Below are positions 26,074 through 35,083 of a stretch of DNA of 64,000 nucleotides, piece by piece. The stretch lies in NCBI RefSeq assembly GCF_000154445.1, contig NZ_DS499566.1; one strand, 5' to 3'. Origin of the DNA: Intestinibacter bartlettii (GTDB taxonomy: Bacteria; Bacillota; Clostridia; Peptostreptococcales; Peptostreptococcaceae). Both the position numbers and the translations under genes were made by a program. Every line of letters starts with the position of its first letter. Within the stretch, counting starts at the first letter, position 1. The notes beneath the pieces are model-generated. The model saw only the letters and a list, made by a program, of their open reading frames with translations. It ran no database searches and was not told the origin of the DNA.

Positions 26074-26102
26074 AGTATATTACAAATATTTTGAAAAGTC
26101 AA
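26074..26102 (-). promoter_or_regulatory. Promoter of the metQ leader
   Basis: On the minus strand TTGACT and TATACT are separated by 17 bases, directly before the S-box. Confidence 0.7.
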
Positions 26103-26195
26103 CAAGTAATTTGAAAAAATTTGAAAAAAAAGTAATAAATAGTTTAATAATTATAGAGTAAAATAAAATAAGGAGAAAACTTTAAGGAGGAATTT

Positions 26196-27036
26196 ATGAG
26201 TATAGTATATAATTACATGTTGTATTTTTTTATATTACTCATTTTTAGGCTGGGTTTGTGAGAGTATATACTGTTCTTGCCTACAGAAAAAGGTGATAAA
26301 TCGAGGATTTCTGAATGGACCAGTATGCCCAGTTTATGGGGTAGGAGCACTTATTATAATTACAGGGTTGTGGTCTTATAGAGACAGCATGATAGCAGTA
26401 TTTGTAATGGGAGTTATTTTAACATCTTTACTTGAATATGTGACAGCTACTATTTTGGAAAAATTGTTCCATGCAAAATGGTGGGATTATTCAAAACATA
26501 AATTTAATATAAACGGAAAAGTTTGCTTATTAAATTCAACAATGTTTGGATTTATGAGCTTATTTGTTATCGAAGTTTTACATCCGTTTGTAATAGATGT
26601 ATTGTCAAAGATGAATAGCTTGGTTTTATTTGTGTTTTTAATACTTGCGATGATGTCTATGATAGGGGACTTAGTTGTGACTGCAAAGGCGCTAAATTCT
26701 TTAACAGTAAGGGTAGATTCCTTGACATCAATTGTAGACGATATGAAAAAAATTCATGCAAAATTCAAGTTATATGAAGATGAAGAATTTACACGCAAGT
26801 TAAGAATAAGTCCAGAAGAAGTGGCACAAAAACTGAAATCAATGTCAGAAAAATACGGTGATTTGAGAGTACAAGAAAAAATCGACGAAATACAAGAGAA
26901 GTTTAAACATATAAAACGTAAAACATTTGTTCACAGAAGACTTTTAAATGCCTTTCCAAATATGAGATCTGCAGGTTCTCAAAGAAGAGATATGCATTTC
27001 CAATATATTAAGAAAATATTAAAAGAAAAAAGATAA
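26196..27036 (+). pseudogene. PF06541 'putative ABC transporter permease', frameshifted
   Basis: The ATG at 26196, behind AAGGAGG, opens a frame (MSIVYNYMLYFFILLI) that matches the usual first helix of this family but stops at 26259-26261. One extra T in the run 26242-26246 would restore the expected continuation ILGWVCESIYCS and join it to the 247-residue frame from 26293 (INRGFLNGPVCPVYG). That frame has several helices, then a coiled cytoplasmic tail. Without repair, the protein would lack its first helix. It is either a real frameshift, a slippage site or a sequence error. The family's function is unknown despite its name. Confidence 0.75.
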
Positions 27037-27065
27037 AGGGAAGAGAGCACAGGAAATATATAAAT

Positions 27066-27785
27066 ATGGGGGGATTTATTATAAAAAAATTAGCTTTTTT
27101 ACTTGTAATATGTTTAGCATTTTGTAGTGTTGGGTGTCAAAAAAATGAATTCAAACAGAGTGAAAATAATTATGAGCAAAGTGAGGATAAATCTGAATTT
27201 GGAAGTATAAAAAATAAAAATAATTCAAATCAAAATACAGTAAAAGAAAAAGTGGATATTTCTTCAGTTGAAGAGATAATATCTTTAGTTCTATATGATA
27301 TGTATCAAAATGAACAAAATTATGATGTAACTATAGATTATACAAACTTGCCACAACTAGCTTATAGCATATTAAATCATTATTCAACAGATGACTGTTT
27401 TATAATGCCATCTTTTGAAGATGGAGAGAGCTATGCAAGAGTATCTAGAGATGATGCAAATGAATATATAAAAGTGGCTACAACTAATTTTGCTGGTGAT
27501 GTACTAGATAATGCTCGAGTTGATGGAGCATTTGACGATATCATGTATTATTCCAGTGATGATGATATGTATTATTTGATGATAGCAGATGGAGCACCTT
27601 GGATTAGCATAGATGTTCTTGATGCATATGACAATAACGATGATACTTATACTGCAAAAGTAAATGCCTATTTTGAATCTAATGGAGGAGATCATGAGTT
27701 TATAGGAAAATATAAAGTTTATTTAATAGATAACGATAGTGGATCTAAGTTTAAGTATCGTATTTATGATATTAAAAAGTTATAA
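27066..27785 (+). CDS. Secreted lipoprotein of unknown function
   Basis: A lipoprotein with lipobox FCSVGC followed by a Ser/Asn/Lys-rich linker and an acidic domain of about 160 residues (many Asp: FDDIMYYSSDDDMYY, DNNDDTY). I do not recognise the domain. The start is odd: the only nearby ATG (27066) lies before a GGGGGGA sequence that looks like the ribosome-binding site, and the position where a start would be expected holds ATT-ATA before AAAAAATTA. A mutated ATG or use of ATT is possible. Confidence 0.7.
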   Translation: MGGFIIKKLAFLLVICLAFCSVGCQKNEFKQSENNYEQSEDKSEFGSIKNKNNSNQNTVKEKVDISSVEEIISLVLYDMYQNEQNYDVTIDYTNLPQLAYSILNHYSTDDCFIMPSFEDGESYARVSRDDANEYIKVATTNFAGDVLDNARVDGAFDDIMYYSSDDDMYYLMIADGAPWISIDVLDAYDNNDDTYTAKVNAYFESNGGDHEFIGKYKVYLIDNDSGSKFKYRIYDIKKL

Positions 27786-27789
27786 ATTC

Positions 27790-27822
27790 AAATGCTGGAG
27801 AGTAAATTTCCAGCATTTTTTG
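27790..27822 (+). terminator. Terminator of the lipoprotein gene
   Basis: AATGCTGG pairs with CCAGCATT, followed by Ts. Confidence 0.85.
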
Positions 27823-27869
27823 AGTTATAATTGAACAAAAAGATATATACAATAGGGAGAAATAAAATA

Positions 27870-29018
27870 ATGAAGCAAGTTAGTATTAGGGCATGTGAAA
27901 GTTACGACTACGATGTATTTAGGAAGTCGTTTGAAAAAATGATTGAAGATATTGGGGGACTTGGCAAGTTTGTTAAAGAGGGAAGCAAGGTAGTTATAAA
28001 GCCAAACTTAGTTATAAAAAAGCATCCTGAGGAAGGGGCGACGACACATCCTGTACTTGTGAGGATTGTTTGTGAAGAACTTTTAAAATTAAATTGTGAA
28101 GTCATCATAGCTGAAAGCCCTGGAGGTCCTTATAATAAAAGTAATTTAAAAGGTTTTTACAAAACTTGTGGGCTGATAGATGAATTATCAGATTTAGATA
28201 TAAAGTTTAACTATGATACGTCTGAGGTACAGGTACATAATGATGATGCTGTATATTTAAAAACTATGGAAGTTATCAAACCTATAGATGATGCAGATTT
28301 TGTGATAAATTTATGCAAATTAAAAACACACAAAATGGCGAAATACACAGGAGGGGTTAAGAATTTATACGGTGTGATTCCTGGACTTAAAAAGGCTGAA
28401 ATTCACTATAGATTTCAAAAGGAAGAATTGTTTTGTGAAAATGTGCTTTTAGATATATGTGATTATGTGAAACCATCTCTGACTATTATGGATGGAGTTT
28501 ATGCTATGGAAGGCGAGGGACCGACTGCTGGCGATGTAAGAAAAGTGGGAGTATTAATTGCATCAGAGAGTCCACATGCACTCGATATTGCAGGATGTAA
28601 ACTTATAAATTTAGACCCGATGAAAGTTGGGACAGTTAGGGGATCGATAAAACGAAATTTAATAAAAGATGATTTTTCTGATATAGAATTTATAGGAGAT
28701 AATATAGAAAAATTTATAGTAAAAGATTTTAAGATACCAGTTACAAGTTCGGATTTCAGGATTTTATCGTTGAAATTACCAAAAGTTTTAGGCGATATAG
28801 CAGATAAAGTAATAACGCCAAAACCAGTTGTCGATTATAAAAAATGTGTAAAATGCGGAAAATGCAAGGTGGCATGTCCGGCAAAGGTAATAGAAATAGA
28901 TGAAAAAGGTGCAAAAATAAATCTGAAAAAATGTATAAGATGTTACTGTTGCCATGAGTTGTGTCCGAAAAAAGCAATACATATAAAACAAAATATATTT
29001 TTTAAGCTTATTAAGTAG
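27870..29018 (+). CDS. DUF362 protein with two 4Fe-4S ferredoxin motifs
   Basis: A 382-residue protein: a DUF362 domain (about residues 1-290, with KPNLVIKKHPEEGATTHP and KLKTHKMAKYTGGVKNLYG) followed by a bacterial ferredoxin tail with two cluster motifs, CVKCGKCKVACP and CIRCYCCHELCP. The domain's reaction is unknown; it occurs widely in anaerobes. I start at the ATG at 27870 behind AGGGAG rather than a TTG at 27831. It follows a terminator and stands alone. Confidence 0.88.
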   Translation: MKQVSIRACESYDYDVFRKSFEKMIEDIGGLGKFVKEGSKVVIKPNLVIKKHPEEGATTHPVLVRIVCEELLKLNCEVIIAESPGGPYNKSNLKGFYKTCGLIDELSDLDIKFNYDTSEVQVHNDDAVYLKTMEVIKPIDDADFVINLCKLKTHKMAKYTGGVKNLYGVIPGLKKAEIHYRFQKEELFCENVLLDICDYVKPSLTIMDGVYAMEGEGPTAGDVRKVGVLIASESPHALDIAGCKLINLDPMKVGTVRGSIKRNLIKDDFSDIEFIGDNIEKFIVKDFKIPVTSSDFRILSLKLPKVLGDIADKVITPKPVVDYKKCVKCGKCKVACPAKVIEIDEKGAKINLKKCIRCYCCHELCPKKAIHIKQNIFFKLIK

Positions 29019-29248
29019 ACAAATTAAATTTAGAATAATTAATTTTAATCTTGTTAACTAATAAGATAAAATATAAAATAGATATAACAATTAATAAGTT
29101 GCAAATTAAAATATAAAAATGGGAAGGAGTTATTAACAAAAATAAATATTTTATAGATGAATTTATAAAAAGTTTTATTTGATAAATTTTTAAATTAGAC
29201 TAAATTTAATGATGTATAGGATATGAATTTTTTGTTAAAAATTGAGTT
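29019..29248 (+). other. Gap with orphan ribosome-binding site
   Basis: An AT-rich stretch. GGGAAGGAG at 29121-29129 is followed by an open run of 16 codons (NKNKYFIDEFIKS) that lacks an ATG/GTG/TTG start and ends at about 29180. This could be the worn start of a lost gene ahead of pyrC. Nothing else is recognised. Confidence 0.35.
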
Positions 29249-30517
29249 ATGATTTTAATAAAAAATGGTAGATTAGTAGATCCACTTTCTAAAAGAGATG
29301 AAGTAGTTGATATTGTTATCGAAAAGGATAAGATAAAAGAAATAGGCAAAAACTTAAATCAAGACGGGGTTGAATACATTATAGATGCTACTGGATGTGT
29401 AGTAGCACCAGGGCTTATAGATATACATGTCCATTTTAGAGACCCAGGTTTTACATATAAAGAAGATATATTTAGCGGTGCAAAAGCTGCTGCAAAGGGT
29501 GGATTTACAACTGTTGTATGTATGGCAAATACAAAACCAGTAGTAGATAATAAAGATACTTTAAAATACATATTAGATAAAGGTAAAGAAAGCGACATAA
29601 ATGTACTTCAAGTTTCTACAGTTACAAAGGGACTTAAAGGAAAAGAGCTTGTAGATTTTGATGAGATGTTTAAAGCTGGGGCTGTTGGATTTAGTGACGA
29701 TGGTATTCCAATAAAACATACAAAACTTGTTTATGAAGCTATGAAAAAAGCGAAAGAATTAAACGTACCGATAAGTTTACATGAAGAAAACCCAGTATTT
29801 ATAAAAAAAGCCGGTGTAAATGATGGTAAAGTATCAAAAGAATTAGGCCTAGAAGGCGGGGCGACATCTTTAGCTGAAAATATAATGGTTTCAAGAGATG
29901 TTATGATTGCATTAGAAACTGGTGCAAAGGTGAATATACAACATATAAGCTCAAAAGAAGCTGTTAAAACTGTAAAATTTGCAAAATCTTTAGGCGCAAA
30001 TGTATATGCAGAAGCTAGCCCACATCACTTTACATTAAACGAAGAAGCAGTTTTAAAACATGGTTCGCTTGCAAAAATGAATCCACCGCTTAGAACTGAA
30101 GAAGATAGATTGGCTATAATTGAAGGGTTAAAAGACGACACAATCGAGATAATAGCGACAGATCACGCTCCTCACTCAAAAGAAGAAAAAGAAAATGAAT
30201 TTACTAAATGTCCAAGCGGTATAACAGGACTTGAAACATCTTTAGGACTTGGTATAACAACTTTAGTAAATGGCGGACATTTAGATTTAATGCACTTATT
30301 AGAAAAAATGACAATAAATCCAGCTAAACTTTACAATTTAGATAGAGGATATATAAAAGAAGGTGGCTTTGCGGATATAGTAATATTTAATCCAGATGAA
30401 AAATGGGAAGTAAAAGACTTTGAATCAAAAGCTACAAACACTCCATTTATAGGTGAAGTATTAGACGGAAAAATAAAATATACTATATGTCAAGGTAAGG
30501 TAGTTTATAAGGGATAA
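29249..30517 (+). CDS. pyrC: Dihydroorotase
   Basis: Third enzyme of pyrimidine synthesis, cyclising carbamoyl aspartate to dihydroorotate. Type I amidohydrolase, 422 residues: zinc ligands in DIHVHFRDPGF, the NIQHISS and EASPHHF histidines, and the catalytic Asp in ATDHAPHS. The ribosome-binding site is weak (AAAATTGAG). No other pyr gene is adjacent, so it is a detached biosynthetic gene. Confidence 0.95.
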   Translation: MILIKNGRLVDPLSKRDEVVDIVIEKDKIKEIGKNLNQDGVEYIIDATGCVVAPGLIDIHVHFRDPGFTYKEDIFSGAKAAAKGGFTTVVCMANTKPVVDNKDTLKYILDKGKESDINVLQVSTVTKGLKGKELVDFDEMFKAGAVGFSDDGIPIKHTKLVYEAMKKAKELNVPISLHEENPVFIKKAGVNDGKVSKELGLEGGATSLAENIMVSRDVMIALETGAKVNIQHISSKEAVKTVKFAKSLGANVYAEASPHHFTLNEEAVLKHGSLAKMNPPLRTEEDRLAIIEGLKDDTIEIIATDHAPHSKEEKENEFTKCPSGITGLETSLGLGITTLVNGGHLDLMHLLEKMTINPAKLYNLDRGYIKEGGFADIVIFNPDEKWEVKDFESKATNTPFIGEVLDGKIKYTICQGKVVYKG

Positions 30518-30532
30518 AATTTTTGGTACGAT

Positions 30533-30564
30533 TTGACAAAAATAAAATAAAAGTATGCTATAAT
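30533..30564 (+). promoter_or_regulatory. Promoter with extended -10
   Basis: TTGACA at 30533-30538 and TGCTATAAT at 30556-30564. The spacer is long (20 bases), which the TG extension of the -10 may offset. Confidence 0.55.
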
Positions 30565-30604
30565 TTATATGGAATATGAAATATACTTTTAGGGGGATTT
30601 AGAT

Positions 30605-30931
30605 ATGACTAGAGGGAAAAAATTTAATGTTTTTATGGAACATGTGACAATTGATTACCCAACACTTATGAAATACAGAAAAATCTTAGATGATTACATA
30701 AAAAAACATGATTTATGGGATGTAAATACAAGGGAATGTTGGTTATTTGACTTAATAGATTTCAAATTACAAGGGAATGCAGGTCTTTGCTATAGAAGTA
30801 TACGTATGCTAGAAAGTCATTGGGGATTTGATAGCGATAATGACGATATAGACTTTTATATAATAAGACATATGAGAGAACTTCAAAAGAAAATAATAGA
30901 AGAAGAAAAAGCACAAACTGAAGCTGAATAA
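30605..30931 (+). CDS. Conserved-looking hypothetical protein, 108 residues
   Basis: A soluble, mostly helical protein with many charged and aromatic residues (CWLFDLIDFKLQGNAGLC, ESHWGFDSDNDDIDFY) and a Glu/Lys-rich tail. No membrane segment and no motif I recognise. It has its own promoter, an AGGGGGA site and a terminator, so it is well supported as a gene. Function unknown. Confidence 0.8.
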   Translation: MTRGKKFNVFMEHVTIDYPTLMKYRKILDDYIKKHDLWDVNTRECWLFDLIDFKLQGNAGLCYRSIRMLESHWGFDSDNDDIDFYIIRHMRELQKKIIEEEKAQTEAE

Positions 30932-30986
30932 GATTAAAGAGTTAAATAAAGATTAAGTTAATTTAAAATTAAATGGATATGCTATG

Positions 30987-31028
30987 AAAACTATTAGATA
31001 TTGTAATAATATCTAATAGTTTTTTTTA
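30987..31028 (+). terminator. Terminator of the 108-residue protein gene
   Basis: AAAACTATTAGATATT pairs with AATATCTAATAGTTTT, followed by Ts: a 16-bp perfect stem. Confidence 0.9.
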
Positions 31029-31102
31029 TATAGGGAATTATATATATATTGAAATAATGAAATAAAGATCGTTTCTTGTGAGATGAAACTGGAGGACTTA
31101 AT

Positions 31103-32323
31103 ATGTATAAAAGGATTATAAGTGTAATTTTAATTTTTATAATTATGATTTGTTGCTTGGGAAATAATAAAGCAAATAATAATAAACAAGAAAAAATCTA
31201 TAAAAATATATATATTGAAGATATAGATATGAGCAATATGACTAAAAAAGAATGTATTGATATTTTGAAAGAGGCGTATCCTCTAGAGGATATAAATTTA
31301 AAATATGAAGGTAAAACATGGACGATACATCCAAAAGATATCGACTTTAGATATAAAATAGAAGAAGCTACAGATATAGCGATGAAATATACAAAGACAG
31401 ACAAAAGATTAGAAAATCTAAAACGTAAATCAAAACTTATATTAAATGAAAGACATCATATACCCCTAGATGAAGAATACGACAAAGAAAAATTAAGTGC
31501 AGTAATAGACTGTATATCAAATCAAATAGATAGAGAATATGTAAATGCGACATTAGCTATAGAAAAGGACGGCACATTTAAAAGATTGCCTTCAAAAGAA
31601 GGTAAAAAAGTTCAAAAAGATGAGTTACAAAAGGAGATAGACGAGCTTATACAAAACAAAAATATTACGGACTTAAATATACCTGTGAAAACTACATTGC
31701 CAACTTTAAATAGTGATGATGTACAAAGTGTAAACTCTATATTAGGTCAGTTTTCAACTGCATTTAACAATCATACATCGCGAGGCAGCAATATACACAC
31801 AGCTGGCGAAAGTTCAGGAGATATAATTTTAATGCCTCAGGAAATATACTCATATAACAAGGCAACAGGACCGAGGGTACTTAGCAAAGGATATAAATAC
31901 GCCCCTGTAATAATAGGTGGTAAATATAGAAATGGTGAAGGCGGTGGAGTGTGCCAAGTATCAACTACAATTTACAATGCAGCCTTGCTTGCTGGTCTTG
32001 AAATAGTAGAAGTACACAACCACACTTACATCTCACATTACGTTTCAGGTGGAAGAGACGCGACTGTAGCATATGGATATTACGATTTAAAATTTAAAAA
32101 TCCATATTCACATCCAATTTATATAAAAAATATAGTTGGAGATGGAGCGATTACGACTAAAATATATGGATGTAAAGATGATATAAAAAGAATTTATGTT
32201 AGAACAGAATATGAATATAAAAAACAAAAAATAATAGTAAAAACATATAGAGTTTATTTAGATCAAAATAATCAAAAGATAAAAGAAGAATTGATATCCA
32301 CAAATAAATACGACCAAAAGTAA
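31103..32323 (+). CDS. VanW-family cell-wall protein
   Basis: A 406-residue secreted or lipid-anchored protein. The signal segment ends in MICCLGN, with a possible lipobox Cys. Residues about 50-200 resemble peptidoglycan-binding (PG_binding_4-like) repeats, and the VanW domain follows: LMPQEIYSYNKATGPR, GGGVCQVSTTIYNAALLAG and VEVHNHTYISHYV. VanW occurs in vancomycin-resistance clusters, but most copies, like this one, stand alone and its biochemical role is unknown. GGAGGAC site. Confidence 0.88.
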   Translation: MYKRIISVILIFIIMICCLGNNKANNNKQEKIYKNIYIEDIDMSNMTKKECIDILKEAYPLEDINLKYEGKTWTIHPKDIDFRYKIEEATDIAMKYTKTDKRLENLKRKSKLILNERHHIPLDEEYDKEKLSAVIDCISNQIDREYVNATLAIEKDGTFKRLPSKEGKKVQKDELQKEIDELIQNKNITDLNIPVKTTLPTLNSDDVQSVNSILGQFSTAFNNHTSRGSNIHTAGESSGDIILMPQEIYSYNKATGPRVLSKGYKYAPVIIGGKYRNGEGGGVCQVSTTIYNAALLAGLEIVEVHNHTYISHYVSGGRDATVAYGYYDLKFKNPYSHPIYIKNIVGDGAITTKIYGCKDDIKRIYVRTEYEYKKQKIIVKTYRVYLDQNNQKIKEELISTNKYDQK

Positions 32324-32397
32324 TTTGAAAATTGCTTTATAAAACAAAAATACAAGAGAATGTTAAAAAATTTGCAATAGAAAATTTAAATGAAGAA

Positions 32398-32454
32398 AAG
32401 CAAGGTCAAATGGAACAAAATAAGTCGATTTTATATATTTGACCTTGTTTTTTT
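32398..32454 (+). terminator. Terminator after the vanW-like gene
   Basis: CAAGGTCAAAT pairs with ATTTGACCTTG around a 25-base loop, followed by seven Ts. Confidence 0.75.
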
Positions 32455-32603
32455 ATCTTTTTTTTCAAAAAACTATTTTTTTTAAAACTATATATATGCA
32501 TGAAAACCTTGTCAAATTGTATCAAATGACAAAATATGTTAAAATATAACCATGATAAAGTAGTCATATTATAAAAAGTCAAAATTAAGTTTGGAGTGAT
32601 TTT

Positions 32604-33698
32604 ATGGAATATATTATGGGGAAAAAATTACTTGATATGCCAGTTAACATGAAAATTGTTAAAATGATATCAACTATAAATGAGTGTAAGGGGAAGCAAA
32701 TCATTTATAAAAAACAACCAAAAAAAACTTTAGAAAAATTGACAGAAAAATCTACATTAGATTTTACACTTGACTCTTGTGAAAATACTGTTGAAGGTAA
32801 AGAACATGCAAAAGATATTTTTTTTAATGTGACAAAACCAAAAACAAGGGAAGAAGTCAGCATAGTGGAATTTAGAGATATTTTAAAAACTGTAAACAAT
32901 GCATATGAAGATATGAAAATAAGTTCACAAACAATACTTGAACTTCATGGATATTTACATCGTTTTTCTTTAGTTAGAGGGGGGAAATATAGGACTGAAG
33001 ACAATAACTTTTTACAAACAGACTTTTTTAGAGAAGAGACTTTTAATGATCACGGGGTATTAATTAAGAAAAATTTTGAAGAAAGACTAGATAAATATAT
33101 AGAGGATTTGTGTAAAAATTATAATAAATTGATTATAGAAGATGAGATAGACAATTTAGTGATTATAGCATCATTTATACTCGATTTTATACTTATATCA
33201 CCTTTCCCAGAAAATAATATTAAAATGGCAAAACTTTTAACACTACTTTTGCTTAACAAAAATGGATATGAAGTTGGTAGATATATGAATCTAGGAAAGA
33301 TTTATGATGAAAGATCACAAGTATATTTTAAGGGATTATTCACTAGAAAAAACGATACAGAAAAATTCTATTATGGCGTAAACAAGTGGCTAGAATATTT
33401 TATGAAATTTGTATTAGAAGCATATATTGCTTTAGGTGAAGAACTTAATTTAAAAGAAACAAAAAAAGAAACAAAGACAAAGAGAATAGAAAAAATAATT
33501 AATTCTACTTTGGGCTATTTTACAAAAGAAGATATAAGAGAATTGTGCCCAGATATACCTGAACCTACAATAAATAGGGTTTTAATAACCTTAGAAAAGA
33601 TGGTAAAATTGAAGTTGTGGCAAGGGGCAGAAGTGCTAAGTGGAAGAGAGTATAATTTTGATTTAGGTATATATAATAAAATTAATATTTATAAATAG
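32604..33698 (+). CDS. Fic-like protein with degenerate active site
   Basis: A 364-residue protein that follows the Fic-family plan: an N-terminal substrate-side region (LHGYLHRFSLVRGGKYRTED), the core helix pair and a C-terminal winged helix (ELCPDIPEPTINRVLITLEKM). In active Fic AMP-transferases the motif is HPFxxGNGR; here the matching stretch reads SPFPENNIKMAKLLT, so the catalytic His, the Gly-Asn-Gly anion hole and the Arg are all gone. Surrounding residues are well kept, which suggests selection for a binding or regulatory role rather than random decay. GGAG precedes the ATG; no partner gene is linked. Confidence 0.75.
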   Translation: MEYIMGKKLLDMPVNMKIVKMISTINECKGKQIIYKKQPKKTLEKLTEKSTLDFTLDSCENTVEGKEHAKDIFFNVTKPKTREEVSIVEFRDILKTVNNAYEDMKISSQTILELHGYLHRFSLVRGGKYRTEDNNFLQTDFFREETFNDHGVLIKKNFEERLDKYIEDLCKNYNKLIIEDEIDNLVIIASFILDFILISPFPENNIKMAKLLTLLLLNKNGYEVGRYMNLGKIYDERSQVYFKGLFTRKNDTEKFYYGVNKWLEYFMKFVLEAYIALGEELNLKETKKETKTKRIEKIINSTLGYFTKEDIRELCPDIPEPTINRVLITLEKMVKLKLWQGAEVLSGREYNFDLGIYNKINIYK

Positions 33699-33708
33699 TA
33701 AAAAAATA

Positions 33709-33737
33709 TTGCAAATTCAAAAAATTTGTATTATTAT
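33709..33737 (+). promoter_or_regulatory. Promoter of the his operon
   Basis: TTGCAA at 33709-33714, 17-base spacer, TATTAT at 33732-33737. Confidence 0.6.
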
Positions 33738-33755
33738 TTAAAGTATCAAAACTGA

Positions 33756-33772
33756 ATGGTAAATAATACCAT
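33756..33772 (+). promoter_or_regulatory. Inverted repeat in the his leader
   Basis: ATGGTA-AATAA-TACCAT is a perfect 6-bp inverted repeat, about 12 bases after the predicted start. It could be a repressor operator or a small 5' RNA hairpin. Confidence 0.4.
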
Positions 33773-33831
33773 AAAGGTAAGGGTATAAATTTGATTTAAA
33801 TTACAAAAATAAGAAGATGGAGGAATGGAAG

Positions 33832-33906
33832 ATGAATTTAATATACACACAATTTAATACAATAACAATAGAACAATTAAATCATCATCACCATCATAGA
33901 TCTTAG
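33832..33906 (+). CDS. His-operon leader peptide, 24 residues
   Basis: An ATG-initiated frame behind GATGGAGGA encodes MNLIYTQFNTITIEQLN followed by five consecutive histidines, then Arg-Ser and stop. Runs of His codons ahead of hisZ are the mark of ribosome-mediated attenuation: low charged tRNA-His would stall the ribosome at 33883-33897. The attenuator follows within 90 bases. The peptide itself has no other expected role. Confidence 0.85.
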   Translation: MNLIYTQFNTITIEQLNHHHHHRS

Positions 33907-33929
33907 GGATTGTAATTATGAAATTTATT

Positions 33930-34026
33930 CATAGATGCAAGCCCTATTTGTGTTAGCTAAAGGCTTGAGTCTATGGTGGGATAGAAATTACTAAACCATG
34001 TAGGTAAAAGCCTGCATGGTTTTTTT
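33930..34026 (+). promoter_or_regulatory. Attenuator of the his operon
   Basis: The terminator pairs AAACCATGTAGG (33993-34004) with CCTGCATGGTTT, then Ts. Upstream, CATAGATGCAAGCC (33930-33943) pairs with GGCTTGAGTCTATG. The 3' side of that stem (TCTATGGTGG) can instead pair with ACCAT of the terminator arm, or with CACCATCATAGA inside the His-codon run. These mutually exclusive pairings give a plausible switch; which one wins during stalling is inference. Confidence 0.7.
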
Positions 34027-34115
34027 AATACTATTTTAATACTATATAGTTTTAGAGCATATAAAATATTATTTAAAAATTAGATATAAGTTTAATATAA
34101 GACAGAAAGGTATGA

Positions 34116-35072
34116 GTGAGTATAATGAAATTTTTAAGAATTCAAGACGAATTAAATTTTGCAAAAAAAAGATATGAGCTTACAAAGAAAATTGAGACAT
34201 CTTTTGTGGATGCGGGATTTATTCAAATTAAACCCGAAATATTTGAAGAATACGATGAAATTACAGCAATAGATAAAAATATTTCAACAAAGTCTATGGT
34301 GAAAGTAGTCAGCAATAAGGTAATGGTTTTGAGACCAGATATAACAATAAGCCTTATGAAAAGCTTGATTCCTAGATGGGAAGATGATTTAAATTTAAAA
34401 TTATTTTATCATTCAACAGTTTATAAAAATAAGAAAAATGGAGATGGAATAATACAATGCAGACAATTCGGATGTGAGTATTTAGGCGAACCTTCAATTG
34501 ATGCTGATAGAGAAGTTGTAAATTTAGCTTTTAATATACTTAGAAAATTTACAGATGAATTTTTACTTGAAATAGGAAGTGGAAATTATATCGATGGATT
34601 TGTTGAATCATTAAATATAGATTCTGATACAGAACGTGAATTTAAGAAATTGTTATATAGAAAAAACAAACCTGAATTAGAAGCATTTGCAAATAGTTTA
34701 GATATAAAACCAGAACAAAAAGAGCTTATGTTAAATATCTTAAGCATTAGAGGTACATTAAAAGAAGTTACAGAAAAAGCAAATAAATATTTTACAAATG
34801 ACAGAATGAAAAAAGGAATTGAACAACTTAATACAATAAGTACTTTAATTTCAAAAGAAGATTTAGATAAATATACATTATTCGACTTATCTATGGTTTC
34901 AAAACTTGACTATTATGATGGAATAATGCTTAAGGGATATTTTAAAAACTTATATAAAGAAATATTAAGCGGCGGTAGATATGATGGACTTACTGAATCA
35001 TTTGGCAGAAGAGTTCCTGCAATAGGTTTTACAATTTACTTTGACGCATTAATGGAAGCTATTAACAGATAG
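34116..35072 (+). CDS. hisZ: ATP phosphoribosyltransferase regulatory subunit HisZ
   Basis: A histidyl-tRNA-synthetase-like protein without tRNA-binding domain that activates short-form HisG, the first enzyme of histidine synthesis. 318 residues; class II synthetase-like motifs are visible in VLRPDITISLMKS, QCRQFGCEYLG and the end LSGGRYDGLTESFGRRVPAIGF. Start: GTG at 34116 five bases after AGAAAGG; an ATG at 34125 is an alternative. It heads the operon after the attenuator. Confidence 0.9.
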   Translation: MSIMKFLRIQDELNFAKKRYELTKKIETSFVDAGFIQIKPEIFEEYDEITAIDKNISTKSMVKVVSNKVMVLRPDITISLMKSLIPRWEDDLNLKLFYHSTVYKNKKNGDGIIQCRQFGCEYLGEPSIDADREVVNLAFNILRKFTDEFLLEIGSGNYIDGFVESLNIDSDTEREFKKLLYRKNKPELEAFANSLDIKPEQKELMLNILSIRGTLKEVTEKANKYFTNDRMKKGIEQLNTISTLISKEDLDKYTLFDLSMVSKLDYYDGIMLKGYFKNLYKEILSGGRYDGLTESFGRRVPAIGFTIYFDALMEAINR

Positions 35073-35083
35073 GAGTGGGAATT

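Noticed and set aside
33781..33786. GGGTAT in the his leader as a sigma-B -10
   Set aside because: No GTTT-like element lies 13-15 bases upstream, so it is not comparable with the rubrerythrin sites.
34112..34177. ATG at 34112 as start of a second leader peptide before hisZ
   Set aside because: The frame is about 21 codons without His run, overlaps hisZ in another frame and has no independent site.
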